Counted from the first letter of the stretch, positions 26,657 to 34,893 are shown. The stretch: 64,000 nucleotides of DNA from Streptomyces sp. YS415 (GCF_023544665.1 NZ_JAMJFL010000007.1:62001-126000); one strand, 5' to 3'. Numbers and translations are program-made. Notes: a model not told the origin generated them from the letters alone.

Positions 26657-27238
26657 ATGGACGGCACCGAGGACACGAGGAAGCGGATGTGGCGGTGGCG
26701 GACCAACCCGCTGCGCCGACGTGAGGACATCGTCGAGGCGTGGATCGTGCTTGCCGTCTGGGTCGTCGTCGCCGTGGGCGGCACGCTCGCCGGCCTGGTG
26801 ACGGCCCGCACGGCCGACGCGGAGTTCGCCCGGCAGCGCGGTGAACGGCATCCCGTACGGGCCGTGCTGCAGGCCGACGTCCCCCGCGCCACCTCGGCGT
26901 CCCAGACGACCAACGGGCAGGCAGAGGCCCGGATTCGCTGGACGGACGACAACGGCACCAGCCGATCCGGCGAGACCCTGGTCATACGAGGGCAGAAGGC
27001 CGGCGCCGAAGTCGTCGTCTGGGTGGACCGCCGAGGCGACCTGGCCGGCGAGCCACTGAGCCGCACGGAGGCGGCCGTGCAGGCCGGCGTCCTGGGTATG
27101 GCCGCCGCGCTCGCCCTGACGGGCGTGGTGGTCGGCGCCGGCGCCGCTGCCAAGTGGCGGCTCGACCGGCGGCGGATCGAAGGGTGGGGGCGCGAGTGGG
27201 AGTCGGTGGGGCCCGAGTGGGGCCGCCAGACCAGCTGA
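26657..27238 (+). CDS. Rv1733c-family membrane protein
   Basis: A 193-residue protein with two transmembrane helices (about residues 27-50 and 140-162) flanking an extracytoplasmic domain of about 90 residues. The N-terminal NPLRRREDIVEAW and C-terminal REWESVGPEW motifs define the family. In Mycobacterium tuberculosis Rv1733c belongs to the DosR dormancy regulon, although its biochemical role is unknown. GAGGAGG lies 9 bp before the ATG. A second, diverged member is encoded at 48186-48767. Its neighbours here are energy-stress genes, in line with a dormancy connection. Confidence 0.82.
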   Translation: MDGTEDTRKRMWRWRTNPLRRREDIVEAWIVLAVWVVVAVGGTLAGLVTARTADAEFARQRGERHPVRAVLQADVPRATSASQTTNGQAEARIRWTDDNGTSRSGETLVIRGQKAGAEVVVWVDRRGDLAGEPLSRTEAAVQAGVLGMAAALALTGVVVGAGAAAKWRLDRRRIEGWGREWESVGPEWGRQTS

Positions 27239-27251
27239 CCAGGCGCGCGGA

Positions 27252-28106
27252 TCAGCCGTTGCGGTACAGGCCCGTCAGCAGTTCGACCGCCGCCTGCGTC
27301 GCCGGGTGCGGGTCCTCCCGCCACCAGCCGAGGCGTACGGCGATGGGCTCGGCGTCACGCACCGGGCGGTAGACCACGCCGGGGCGCGGGTACTGGTTGG
27401 CGGTCGCCTCGGCGGTCATGCCGACGCAGCGGCCGGTGGCGATCACGGTGAGCCAGTCGTCGACGTCGTGGGTCTCCTCCGTCGCCGGGCGGGCGTCCGG
27501 AGGCCACAGCTCCGCCGTGGTGGTACCCGTGCGCCGGTCGACGAGGAGGGTGCGCCCGCCCAGATCGGCGAGCCGGACCGAACGGCGGCGGGCCAGCGGA
27601 TCGTCGGCGGCCACCGCGCACAGCCGCCGCTCCAGACCGACGATCGCGGAGTCGAACCTGCGGTCGTCCAGCGCCCTGCGCACGACCGCCAGGTCCGAGG
27701 CACCCTCCGCGAGACCGGCGGTGGCCGAGTTGACGCGCACCAGCTGGAGGTCGGTTCCGGGGTGCGCGACGGCCCAGCGGCGCAGAAACGGCGGGGTGTG
27801 CCGGCCGAGCGCCGCCCAGGCGTAGCCGATCCGCAGCCGGGCGTGGCCGGAGGTGGCCTCGCGGACCAGGTCGTCGACCTCCCCGAGCACGCGGCGGGCG
27901 TGCGCCAGCACCCGCAGTCCCGTGCCCGTGGGGGTCACCTCCCGCGAGGTCCGGCGCAACAGCCGCACTCCCAGGGCGCGTTCCAGGGAGGCGAGGGTGC
28001 GGGACACGGCCGCCTGGGAGACGCCGAGCGCCAGGGCGGCGTCGGTGAAGCTGCCCTCGTCGACGATGGCGACCAGGCAGCGCAGCTGACGGAGCTCCAC
28101 ATCCAT
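27252..28106 (-). CDS. LysR-family transcriptional regulator
   Basis: A 284-residue LysR regulator. The winged helix-turn-helix occupies residues 1-60 (LRQLRCLVAIVDEGSFTDAALALGVSQAAVSRTLASLE) and the effector-binding domain follows from about residue 90. It is divergent from the EamA exporter at 28175 with only 68 bp between them, the standard arrangement in which the LysR protein controls the transporter in response to a metabolite. The intergenic stretch contains a GCGTATAGATGC... CGTACGCATTTTGCGCATACG region rich in short dyads that could be the LysR box. Confidence 0.9.
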   Translation of the reverse strand: MDVELRQLRCLVAIVDEGSFTDAALALGVSQAAVSRTLASLERALGVRLLRRTSREVTPTGTGLRVLAHARRVLGEVDDLVREATSGHARLRIGYAWAALGRHTPPFLRRWAVAHPGTDLQLVRVNSATAGLAEGASDLAVVRRALDDRRFDSAIVGLERRLCAVAADDPLARRRSVRLADLGGRTLLVDRRTGTTTAELWPPDARPATEETHDVDDWLTVIATGRCVGMTAEATANQYPRPGVVYRPVRDAEPIAVRLGWWREDPHPATQAAVELLTGLYRNG

Positions 28107-28174
28107 GACTCAAGCGTATAGATGCCTCGGCGTACGCATTTTGCGCATACGGCGGTGAGCTCCACGCTGTCCGC

Positions 28175-29080
28175 ATGCCCACCGCCTCCGCCGCCGAAGC
28201 AGCCGAAGCCGCCCTCCCCCGGGCCGGGTCCGCACCCGGCAGGCTCGCCGGCGTGGCCACCATGGTCGCCAGCGGGCTGTCGAACCAGACCGGTGCCGCG
28301 ATCGGTTCGCTCGCCTTTCCCGTCCTGGGCCCCCTCGGGGTAGTGGCAGTACGTCAGTACGTCGCCGCCCTGGTGCTGCTGGCCGTCGCCAGGCCCCGGC
28401 TGCGTGCGTTCACCCGGCACCAGTGGTGGCCGGTCGTCCTGCTGGCGGTGGTGTTCGGCACCATGAACCTGTCGCTGTACACCGCCATCGACCGGATCGG
28501 TCTGGGGCTGGCGGTGACCTTGGAGTTCCTGGGCCCGCTCGCCATCGCACTGGCCTCCTCCCGGCGGCGGGTGGACGCGCTGTGCGCGGTGATCGCCGCG
28601 GCCGGGGTGATCGCGCTGATGCGTCCGGGGCCCTCCGCCGACTACGCCGGCCTGGGCCTGGGCCTGCTGGCCGCCGTCTGCTGGGCGTCGTACATCCTGC
28701 TCAACCGCACCGTGGGGCAGCGCCTGCCCGGCGCGCAGGGGGCAGCCGCCGCGGCCACCCTGTCCGCCCTGCTGTTCCTGCCCGTCGGGATCGTCCTCGT
28801 CGTACGGCAGCCGCCCACGGCCACGGCCGTCGCCTGCGCCGTGGCCGCCGGGGTGCTGTCGTCGGCCGTGCCCTATCTCGCGGACCTGCTCACCCTGCGC
28901 CGGGTTCCGGCACGGGCGTTCGGGCTGTTCATGAGCGTCAACCCGGTGCTCGCCGCGCTCGTCGGCCTGGTCGGGCTCGGGCAGGGCCTCGGCCGGGCGG
29001 AGTGGGCGAGCATCGGGGCGATCGTGGCCGCGAACGCGCTGAGCATCCTGACCTCGCCCGCGCCTCAGGTGGAGGCCTGA
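28175..29080 (+). CDS. EamA/DMT-superfamily exporter (RhtA-like)
   Basis: A 301-residue integral membrane protein with about ten hydrophobic segments in two EamA repeats. It includes FPVLGPLGVVAVRQYVAALVLL, DRIGLGLAVTLEFLGPLAIAL and the second-repeat SVNPVLAALVGLVGLGQ. The nearest familiar group is the threonine/homoserine exporter RhtA; substrate is unknown. It is divergently paired with the LysR gene. Its last 16 bp overlap the 3' end of the convergent F420-type oxidoreductase gene. Confidence 0.88.
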   Translation: MPTASAAEAAEAALPRAGSAPGRLAGVATMVASGLSNQTGAAIGSLAFPVLGPLGVVAVRQYVAALVLLAVARPRLRAFTRHQWWPVVLLAVVFGTMNLSLYTAIDRIGLGLAVTLEFLGPLAIALASSRRRVDALCAVIAAAGVIALMRPGPSADYAGLGLGLLAAVCWASYILLNRTVGQRLPGAQGAAAAATLSALLFLPVGIVLVVRQPPTATAVACAVAAGVLSSAVPYLADLLTLRRVPARAFGLFMSVNPVLAALVGLVGLGQGLGRAEWASIGAIVAANALSILTSPAPQVEA

Positions 29081-29487
29081 TCGCTGTCCTTGTGCGCGCC
29101 CCAGCCGTGCCAGCGCTCGACCTCGATCCAGGCGCTCGTGCGGGGGCGGACCCGGTCCGGATAGGGCTTGCCGGTGTAGTGCGAGGCGATCCGGTCGATG
29201 TCCGCGAGCCCTTCGTCGCCGTACGTCTCGATGACGCGTCCGATGAGGGTGACGTGCGTGTACCAGTCCTCGCCGTCGAGCACGGTGAGCGTCACGCGCG
29301 GGTCGCGGCGCAGGTGTTTCAGGCGTACGCGGCCGTCGTCCAGGCTGATCAGGACGCGGCCGTCCTGCCACAGGTACCAGGTGGGCGTGGAGACGGGCGT
29401 GCCGTCGGAGCGCAGGGTGGCCATCACGGCCGGGTTGGGGCGGCGCAGCAGTTCCTGTGCCTCGTCGGGCAGCGGGGGCTTGGACAT
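29065..29487 (-). CDS. PPOX-class F420-dependent oxidoreductase (split-barrel flavin fold)
   Basis: A 140-residue split beta-barrel protein of the pyridoxamine-5'-phosphate-oxidase-like superfamily. RRPNPAVMATLRSDGTPVSTPTWY at residues 15-38 and DPRVTLTVLDGEDWYTHVTLIGRV near 61-84 are typical of the actinobacterial subgroup that binds coenzyme F420. It probably reduces an unknown small molecule. It lies 26 bp downstream of the beta-hydroxyacid dehydrogenase-like gene on the same strand, so they form a probable two-gene operon. Confidence 0.83.
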   Translation of the reverse strand: MSKPPLPDEAQELLRRPNPAVMATLRSDGTPVSTPTWYLWQDGRVLISLDDGRVRLKHLRRDPRVTLTVLDGEDWYTHVTLIGRVIETYGDEGLADIDRIASHYTGKPYPDRVRPRTSAWIEVERWHGWGAHKDSDQAST

Positions 29488-29513
29488 CCTGGTTCCTCCT
29501 CGGTTCGGTGCGG

Positions 29514-30425
29514 TCAGCTCTGCTCGTCGACGGCGTCGGCGATCCGGTGCTCGTCGAAGCTGGCGAAGTAGGCCGCGGCCATGTCCTCGTCGCCGTGGCC
29601 GAGGGCGGCGGCCCGCTCCAGGCGGGCGGCGCCCGCCTCGGCCACGTCCAGCCGTACCCCGCCCCGCTCGCCCGCCTCGACGATCAGCCGGGCGTCCTTG
29701 GCGGCGGTGGACACCGCGAACTGCGCCGGGGACAGCCGGTCCTCGATGATCAGCCCCGCCTTGGCCCGCAGGTACCCCATGTCCAGCGGGCCACCCTCGA
29801 TCAGGTCGAAGAACCTGCGCGGGTCCACGTCGAGGGCACGGGCCAGGGCGAGCGTCTCCCCCGCCGCCGCGGTGGCCGCGATGACCCAGCTGTTCGCGAC
29901 CAGCTTCAGCCGGGTCGCGGTCCCGGCCGCGCCGTCCTCACCGGTCCACACCGTGCGGGCACCGACGGCCTCGAACACCGGCGTGACCTTGTCCCGGCCG
30001 TCGGCGGGCCCGGCCGCCAGCACGGTGAGCTGTCCCGCCTCGGCGGGCCCGCGGGTGCCGAGCACGGGGGCGTCGTAGAAGGCCAGCCGGTGCTCACCGG
30101 CGAGGTCGGCCAGGGCGGGGAGGGCGTCAAGGCCGACGGTGGTGGACTGCACCCAGGCCGTGCCGGGGCGCAGGACGGGCGCGGCCCGGCGCATCACGTC
30201 CAGGGCGGCGGGACCGTCGTGCAGGACCGTCAGGACGACATCGGCGTCCTGGGCGGCCTCGGCGGGGGTGCCGGCGACGGACGCGCCGTCGGAGGTGAGC
30301 GGTTCGGCCTTGGCGCGGGTGCGGTTCCAGACGCGGACGGTGTGTCCGGCCCGGGCGAGATTGCGGGCCATCGCGGCCCCCATGATCCCGGTGCCCAGCA
30401 CCGCGACGGTGAGCCTGTCGGTCAT
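29514..30425 (-). CDS. NAD(P)-dependent beta-hydroxyacid dehydrogenase family oxidoreductase
   Basis: A 303-residue Rossmann enzyme. The nucleotide motif GTGIMGAAMARNLARAG spans residues 11-27, and Asn/Arg in RVWNRTRAKAE suggests NADP. The catalytic Lys lies in TRLKLVANSW near residue 170 with the Asn four positions later, as in 3-hydroxyisobutyrate dehydrogenases and glyoxylate/succinic semialdehyde reductases. C-terminal helices (KDARLIVEAGERGG) match the family. The exact substrate is open. It is followed by the F420-type oxidoreductase gene. Confidence 0.87.
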   Translation of the reverse strand: MTDRLTVAVLGTGIMGAAMARNLARAGHTVRVWNRTRAKAEPLTSDGASVAGTPAEAAQDADVVLTVLHDGPAALDVMRRAAPVLRPGTAWVQSTTVGLDALPALADLAGEHRLAFYDAPVLGTRGPAEAGQLTVLAAGPADGRDKVTPVFEAVGARTVWTGEDGAAGTATRLKLVANSWVIAATAAAGETLALARALDVDPRRFFDLIEGGPLDMGYLRAKAGLIIEDRLSPAQFAVSTAAKDARLIVEAGERGGVRLDVAEAGAARLERAAALGHGDEDMAAAYFASFDEHRIADAVDEQS

Positions 30426-30575
30426 GGCGTTCGCCTTCCTGTCTCTCGCCGAGCTGTGACCCCTGGTTTCACCCGGGTGTCCATCCGTACCCGGTCACCG
30501 GGAAGATCCCCCACCGGTCAGGCGTGCGGCCCATCGAGCCGTTCCGGCAGCCCGCGTCGGCCCGGCAGGCGCCGT

Positions 30576-30908
30576 TCAGCCCCGCAGCACCAGGTCGAGG
30601 AGGCCGGGGAAGCGGGCGTCGAACTCCTCTCGGCGCAGCCGGTTCACCCGCTTCGGCCCCTCGTCCCGCTGCTCGACCAGGCCGGCGCCCCGCAGGACCG
30701 AGAAGTGGTGGCTGAGCGCGGCCTTGCCGACCGGCACGTCGAAGCTGCCGCAACTGCGCGTCCAGTCGGGGGAGTTCGCCAGCTCACGGATGAGCTGCAT
30801 GCGCACCGGGTCGGCGACCGCGGACAGCGCGGTCTGCACCGGGACGTCCTCGGGATCCGTGTGCACCGGTGCGGCGCGATGACTGCCGCCCGCCGCCTGG
30901 TCCGCCAT
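30576..30908 (-). CDS. ArsR-family winged-helix regulator
   Basis: A 110-residue regulator with an ArsR-like winged helix-turn-helix (LSAVADPVRMQLIRELAN, then VGKAALSHHFSVLRGAGLVEQRDEGPKRVNRL). It has one Cys (in SCGSFDV) and a His-His pair in the recognition helix, not the full CxC metal site, so it may sense a small molecule instead of a metal. It is divergent from the quinone oxidoreductase at 31034, and a perfect 8-bp inverted repeat at 30961-30984 in that promoter is the likely operator. Confidence 0.87.
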   Translation of the reverse strand: MADQAAGGSHRAAPVHTDPEDVPVQTALSAVADPVRMQLIRELANSPDWTRSCGSFDVPVGKAALSHHFSVLRGAGLVEQRDEGPKRVNRLRREEFDARFPGLLDLVLRG

Positions 30909-30927
30909 GTTCCGCTCCCCGCGCCGC

Positions 30928-30984
30928 TTGCCGAGTGTTCGATCCGTATCTTACAGTCCCACTGTTCGCTTCCAATCGAACAGT
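30928..30984 (+). promoter_or_regulatory. Promoter with ArsR-type operator for the quinone oxidoreductase
   Basis: A -35-like TTGCCG (30928-30933) and -10-like TACAGT (30952-30957) are 18 bp apart. The predicted start point falls in a perfect inverted repeat, ACTGTTCG (30961-30968), 8-nt spacer, CGAACAGT (30977-30984). A repressor bound here would block the promoter. The adjacent ArsR-family gene, divergently transcribed, is the obvious candidate. Confidence 0.6.
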
Positions 30985-31033
30985 CAGATCGACCCGTCAC
31001 GGAGTCGACACGTCACAGAAGGGCCGATCCGTC

Positions 31034-32011
31034 ATGCGCGCAGTCGAGTTCCAGGAGTACGGCGGCCCAGAAGTGCTGAAGGTCGTGGAGACCGGCGTCC
31101 CGGAACCGGGGCCGGGCCGGGTGACCGTCGAGGCCGCCTATGCCGGGGTGAACTTCGCGGACCTCAAGGCGCGCACCGAGGGGTACCGGGTGGCCGCGCT
31201 GCCCTTCCGTCCGGGCCTGGAGGTCTCCGGGCGGATCAGGGCCGTCGGCGAGGGCGTCGAGGGCCTGCGGCCGGGGCAGGAGGTCGCCGCCCTCGTCGAC
31301 GGCGGCGCCTACGCCGAGGTGGTCGTCGCCGACGCGGCGGCCGTCTTCCCGCTCCCCGAGGGCATGGACCTGCGGACGGCGGCCACGCTCCCCACGGTCG
31401 TGCCGACGGCGTACGCCCTCGTGCACGAGGTGGGCCGGCTGCGCGCCGGGGAGAGCGTGCTGGTGCACGGCGCGGCGGGCGGCATCGGCACCGTGGCCGG
31501 GCAGCTGGCCCGCGCGGCGGGCGCCGGGGCGGTGTACGGCGTCACCTCCTCGGCGGACAAGGCCGAGTACGCCCGCCGGCACGGCTACGACACGGTGTTC
31601 ACCGCCGAGACCTTCCCCGAGGACGTCCGCCGCGCCACCGGCGGCCGGGGCGTGGACCTGCTCCTCGACCCGGTCGGCGGGGACACCCTGCGCCGCGGCC
31701 TGGACGCGCTGGCCGTCTACGGACGCCTGGTGTCCTTCGGCAACGCGAGCGGATCGCAGCCGTGGCAGGCCGGCCCGCCCGAGCTCTACGCCCAGGGCCG
31801 CTCGGTGGCGGGCTTCTCCGTCCTGGCCCTCGCCCGGTCGGCACCGGAGGCGCTGCGCGCGCTCGCCGAGCGGGCCTTCCGCACGGTCACCGACGGCACC
31901 GTGCGGCTGCCGGTCACCGCGGAGTTCCCGCTGTCGGACGCGGCCGGGGCGCACCGGCTGATGGGGAGCCGTACGTCCACGGGCAAGCTGGTGCTGCGGG
32001 TGGCCGGCTGA
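31034..32011 (+). CDS. Quinone oxidoreductase / zinc-type alcohol dehydrogenase-like (MDR family)
   Basis: A 325-residue medium-chain reductase. The N-terminal GroES-like domain has FQEYGGPEVLKVVE, YAGVNFADLKARTE and the family signature FRPGLEVSGRI. The NADPH-binding motif HGAAGGIGTVAGQLARAAG is near residue 145. No structural-zinc cysteine cluster is visible, placing it with NADPH:quinone reductases. Start at the ATG at 31034, since the family consensus begins MRAVEFQEYGGPE; an earlier in-frame start would cover the operator. It is regulated, by inference, by the divergent ArsR protein. Confidence 0.9.
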   Translation: MRAVEFQEYGGPEVLKVVETGVPEPGPGRVTVEAAYAGVNFADLKARTEGYRVAALPFRPGLEVSGRIRAVGEGVEGLRPGQEVAALVDGGAYAEVVVADAAAVFPLPEGMDLRTAATLPTVVPTAYALVHEVGRLRAGESVLVHGAAGGIGTVAGQLARAAGAGAVYGVTSSADKAEYARRHGYDTVFTAETFPEDVRRATGGRGVDLLLDPVGGDTLRRGLDALAVYGRLVSFGNASGSQPWQAGPPELYAQGRSVAGFSVLALARSAPEALRALAERAFRTVTDGTVRLPVTAEFPLSDAAGAHRLMGSRTSTGKLVLRVAG

Positions 32012-32127
32012 GCCGGGCCGCCCCACGCGCCGACGGGTCCTCCCCCGCACGTGACCTTCCCCGCCACAAGGTCGATACTGCCGACAGCGGTCCGGAAGCT
32101 GTCTGCCCACCTCACCAGGAGGCACCC

Positions 32128-33120
32128 ATGAGGATGCTCATCAACGTCCCGGAGACCGTCGTCACCGACGCGCTGCGCGGTATGGCGGCCGCCCATCCAG
32201 AACTGACCGTTGATGTCGAGAACCGGGTGATCGTACGGCGGGACGCCCCGGTGCCCGGAAAGGTCGCCCTGGTCTCCGGCGGCGGTTCGGGGCACGAGCC
32301 GCTGCACGGCGGGTTCGTGGGGCCCGGGATGCTGTCGGCGGCCTGTCCGGGCGAGGTGTTCACCTCTCCGGTGCCCGACCAGATGGTGCGGGCCGCGGCG
32401 GCCGTGGACAGTGGCGCGGGCGTGCTGTTCATCGTGAAGAACTACACCGGCGACGTCCTCAACTTCGACATGGCGGCCGAACTCGCCGAGGACGAGGGCA
32501 TCCAGGTGGCGAAGGTGCTCGTCGACGACGACGTGGCGGTCACCGACAGCCTCTACACCGCCGGACGCCGCGGCACCGGCGCGACCCTGTTCGTGGAGAA
32601 GATCGCGGGCGCGGCGGCCGAGGAGGGCATGCCGCTGGAGCGGGTGGAGGCGATCGCCCGTCAGGTCGACGAGAACTCCCGTAGCTTCGGCGTGGCGCTC
32701 AGCGCCTGCACCACCCCCGCCAAGGGCAGCCCCACCTTCGATCTGCCCCCCGGTGAGCTGGAGCTCGGCATCGGCATCCACGGTGAGCCGGGGCGGGAGC
32801 GGCGGCCGATGATGACCTCGGGGGAGATCGCCGACTTCGCGGTGCACGCGATCCTGGAGGACATGGCCCCGCGCAACCCCGTCCTGGTCCTGGTCAACGG
32901 CATGGGCGCGACCCCGCTGCTGGAGCTGTACGGCTTCAGCGCCGAGGTGCAGCGGGTGCTCGCCGCCCGCGGGGTGGCCGTGGCCCGCACCCTCGTCGGC
33001 AACTACGTCACGTCCCTCGACATGGCCGGCGCCTCGGTCACCCTGTGCCAGATCGACGAGGAGCTGCTGCGCCTGTGGGACGCGCCGGTGAAGACGGCCG
33101 GGCTGCGCTGGGGCATGTGA
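32128..33120 (+). CDS. dhaK: Dihydroxyacetone kinase subunit DhaK (PTS-type)
   Basis: A 330-residue substrate-binding subunit. GGGSGHEPLHGGFVGPGM at about residues 50-67 and IHGEPG, in which His218 would bind dihydroxyacetone covalently as a hemiaminal, are intact. It delivers dihydroxyacetone to phosphoryl transfer by DhaL-ADP. AGGAGG lies 6-11 bp upstream of the ATG. It is the first gene of dhaKLM, with 47 bp to dhaL. No DhaR/DhaS regulator gene is next to it. Confidence 0.95.
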   Translation: MRMLINVPETVVTDALRGMAAAHPELTVDVENRVIVRRDAPVPGKVALVSGGGSGHEPLHGGFVGPGMLSAACPGEVFTSPVPDQMVRAAAAVDSGAGVLFIVKNYTGDVLNFDMAAELAEDEGIQVAKVLVDDDVAVTDSLYTAGRRGTGATLFVEKIAGAAAEEGMPLERVEAIARQVDENSRSFGVALSACTTPAKGSPTFDLPPGELELGIGIHGEPGRERRPMMTSGEIADFAVHAILEDMAPRNPVLVLVNGMGATPLLELYGFSAEVQRVLAARGVAVARTLVGNYVTSLDMAGASVTLCQIDEELLRLWDAPVKTAGLRWGM

Positions 33121-33167
33121 GCGGGCGGCGCCCGGGTGTCAACGTACCTACCACGCAAGGAGATCCC

Positions 33168-33767
33168 GTGCTCGACGCCGATTTCTTCCGCCGCTGGATG
33201 ACCGCCACCGCCGCGTCCGTCGCCCGCGAGGCGGAACACCTCACCGCCCTCGACTCGCCGATCGGGGACGCCGACCACGGCAGCAATCTGGTGCGCGGGT
33301 TCCACGCCGTGACCGCGGTCCTGGACAAGGAGTCCCCGGACACGCCCGGCGCGGTGCTGATCCTCGCCGGACGGCAGCTGATCTCCACGGTGGGCGGCGC
33401 CTCGGGGCCGCTGTACGGGACGCTGCTGCGGCGCACCGGCAAGGAGCTCGGGGAGGCGGCCGAGGTCGACGAGACCCGGTTCGCGGAGGCCTTCCGGGCC
33501 GGGGTGGACGCGGTGATGACGCTCGGGGGTGCCGCGCCGGGCGACAAGACGATGATCGACGCTCTGGTGCCGGCCGTGGACGCGCTCGGTGACGGTTTCG
33601 CCGCCGCGCGGGCCGCCGCCGAGGAGGGGGCACAGGCCACGACGCCGCTGCAGGCGCGCAAGGGGCGGGCGAGTTATCTCGGCGAGCGCAGCATCGGGCA
33701 CCAGGATCCCGGTGCCACCTCGTCGGCCCTGCTCGTCGCGGCGCTGGCGGAGGCGAACGGTGAGTGA
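33168..33767 (+). CDS. dhaL: Dihydroxyacetone kinase subunit DhaL (ADP-binding)
   Basis: A 199-residue DhaL. The Mg-ADP site DSPIGDADHGSNLVRG lies at about residues 27-42 with the expected Asp residues, and GGASGPLYGT and GDKTMIDALVPA follow. DhaL holds ADP as a permanent cofactor that is rephosphorylated by DhaM. The GTG start at 33168 is set by AAGGAG five bases upstream. Its end overlaps dhaM by 8 bp. Confidence 0.94.
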   Translation: MLDADFFRRWMTATAASVAREAEHLTALDSPIGDADHGSNLVRGFHAVTAVLDKESPDTPGAVLILAGRQLISTVGGASGPLYGTLLRRTGKELGEAAEVDETRFAEAFRAGVDAVMTLGGAAPGDKTMIDALVPAVDALGDGFAAARAAAEEGAQATTPLQARKGRASYLGERSIGHQDPGATSSALLVAALAEANGE

Positions 33768-34170
33768 CGACAAGCGGGTCGGGATCGTGCTGGTGTCGCA
33801 CAGCGCCGAGGTGGCCGCGTCGGTGGCCGAGCTGGCCAAGAGCCTCGCGGGCGGCGGGACCTCGGTGCCGGTGGCCCCTGCGGGCGGTACCGAGGACGGT
33901 GGCCTCGGCACCAGTTCCGAGCTGATCGCGGCGGCTGCCGCGGCCGTCGACCGGGGCGCCGGGGTGGCCGTCCTCACCGACCTCGGCAGCGCGGTGCTGA
34001 CCGTCAAGGCGCTGCTCGCCGAGGGCGACGAACTCCCGGACGGCACGCGCCTGGTGGACGCGCCCTTCGTCGAGGGCGCGATCGCCGCGGTCGTCACGGC
34101 GGCGGCCGGCGCGGACCTCGCGGCGGTACAGGCGGCCGCGGAGGAGGCGTACAGCTACCGCAAGGTGTGA
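33760..34170 (+). CDS. dhaM: PTS-dependent dihydroxyacetone kinase phosphotransferase subunit DhaM (EIIA-Man domain only)
   Basis: A 136-residue protein comprising just the EIIA-Man-like domain, with the phosphorylated His14 in IVLVSHSAEVA and TDLGSAVLTVKALL later. It lacks the HPr and EI-like extensions found in enterobacterial DhaM, so it must receive phosphate from a general HPr encoded elsewhere. The GTG start overlaps dhaL by 8 bp, implying coupled translation. The operon would let the cell phosphorylate dihydroxyacetone with PEP instead of ATP. Confidence 0.92.
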   Translation: MSDDKRVGIVLVSHSAEVAASVAELAKSLAGGGTSVPVAPAGGTEDGGLGTSSELIAAAAAAVDRGAGVAVLTDLGSAVLTVKALLAEGDELPDGTRLVDAPFVEGAIAAVVTAAAGADLAAVQAAAEEAYSYRKV

Positions 34171-34194
34171 CCGACGGGGCGGCCCGGGCCTGGC

Positions 34195-34821
34195 CTAGGC
34201 GATGCCGCGGGCGGCCACCTCCAGGGCCGTCCGCAGGGCCGCCTCCAGCTCGGCCCTCGTCGCCGTCGCGTCGGGGGCCGCGTCCACGGTGTGCCAGGCG
34301 TGGTGCTCCACGGCCGCCCGCAGGGCCGCGTTGAACATCGCCGCCTGGATCACCGGGCGCAGGTCGTCGGCGGGCAGTCCGGCCCGCTCGGCGAGCGCCC
34401 GCGCGAAGGCCGGCTCGGCCTCGTCGTAGGTCTGGAGCCAGACGGCGCGCAGTGCCGGTTCGGTGCGGGTGAGCCGGACCAGCGCGCCGACGGTGTCGTG
34501 GGCGGGGTCCGGGTCGGCCGGGAAGCTGCCGTCGAGGATCCGCTCCAGGGGCGCCCCGGTACGCCAGTTCCGCAGCGACTCGGCGATCATCTCGATCCCG
34601 GCCGAGAACAGCGGCCGTACGCAGCTCTCCTTGCTCGGGAAGTAGCGCCACACCGTCCGCGCCGAGACACCGACCGCCTGCCCGATCTGCTCCCCGGTGG
34701 TCGCCGTCACCCCCTGGGCGACGAACAGGCCGACCGCGGCCCGGGCGATCTCCAGCCGGATCTCGGCCTTGCGCTCCTCGGTCAGCGGCGGTCGCCCCGT
34801 ACGGGTGCGGGCTGCGGTCAT
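34195..34821 (-). CDS. TetR-family regulator
   Basis: A 208-residue TetR protein with the N-terminal helix-turn-helix (LFVAQGVTATTGEQIGQAVGVSARTVWRYFPSKESCVRPL, residues 33-72) and an all-helical ligand domain. It is divergent from the SDR gene at 34959; a dyad at 34883-34893 lies between the two starts and is probably its operator. It converges on dhaM, 24 bp away. The likely target is the neighbouring short-chain dehydrogenase. Confidence 0.9.
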   Translation of the reverse strand: MTAARTRTGRPPLTEERKAEIRLEIARAAVGLFVAQGVTATTGEQIGQAVGVSARTVWRYFPSKESCVRPLFSAGIEMIAESLRNWRTGAPLERILDGSFPADPDPAHDTVGALVRLTRTEPALRAVWLQTYDEAEPAFARALAERAGLPADDLRPVIQAAMFNAALRAAVEHHAWHTVDAAPDATATRAELEAALRTALEVAARGIA

Positions 34822-34882
34822 GTCTGCCTCCGGTCCGGTGATCGCTCCCCGGGATTCTCCACCACGACCACGGCCTACTTTA

Positions 34883-34893
34883 TGTCACTGACA
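34883..34893. promoter_or_regulatory. TetR-type operator dyad between TetR and SDR genes
   Basis: TGTCA-C-TGACA is a perfect 5-bp inverted repeat; overlapping it, ATGTC and GACAT form a second dyad with a 7-nt spacer. It lies 62 bp from the TetR start and 66 bp from the SDR start, centred in the divergent intergenic region. Confidence 0.6.
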
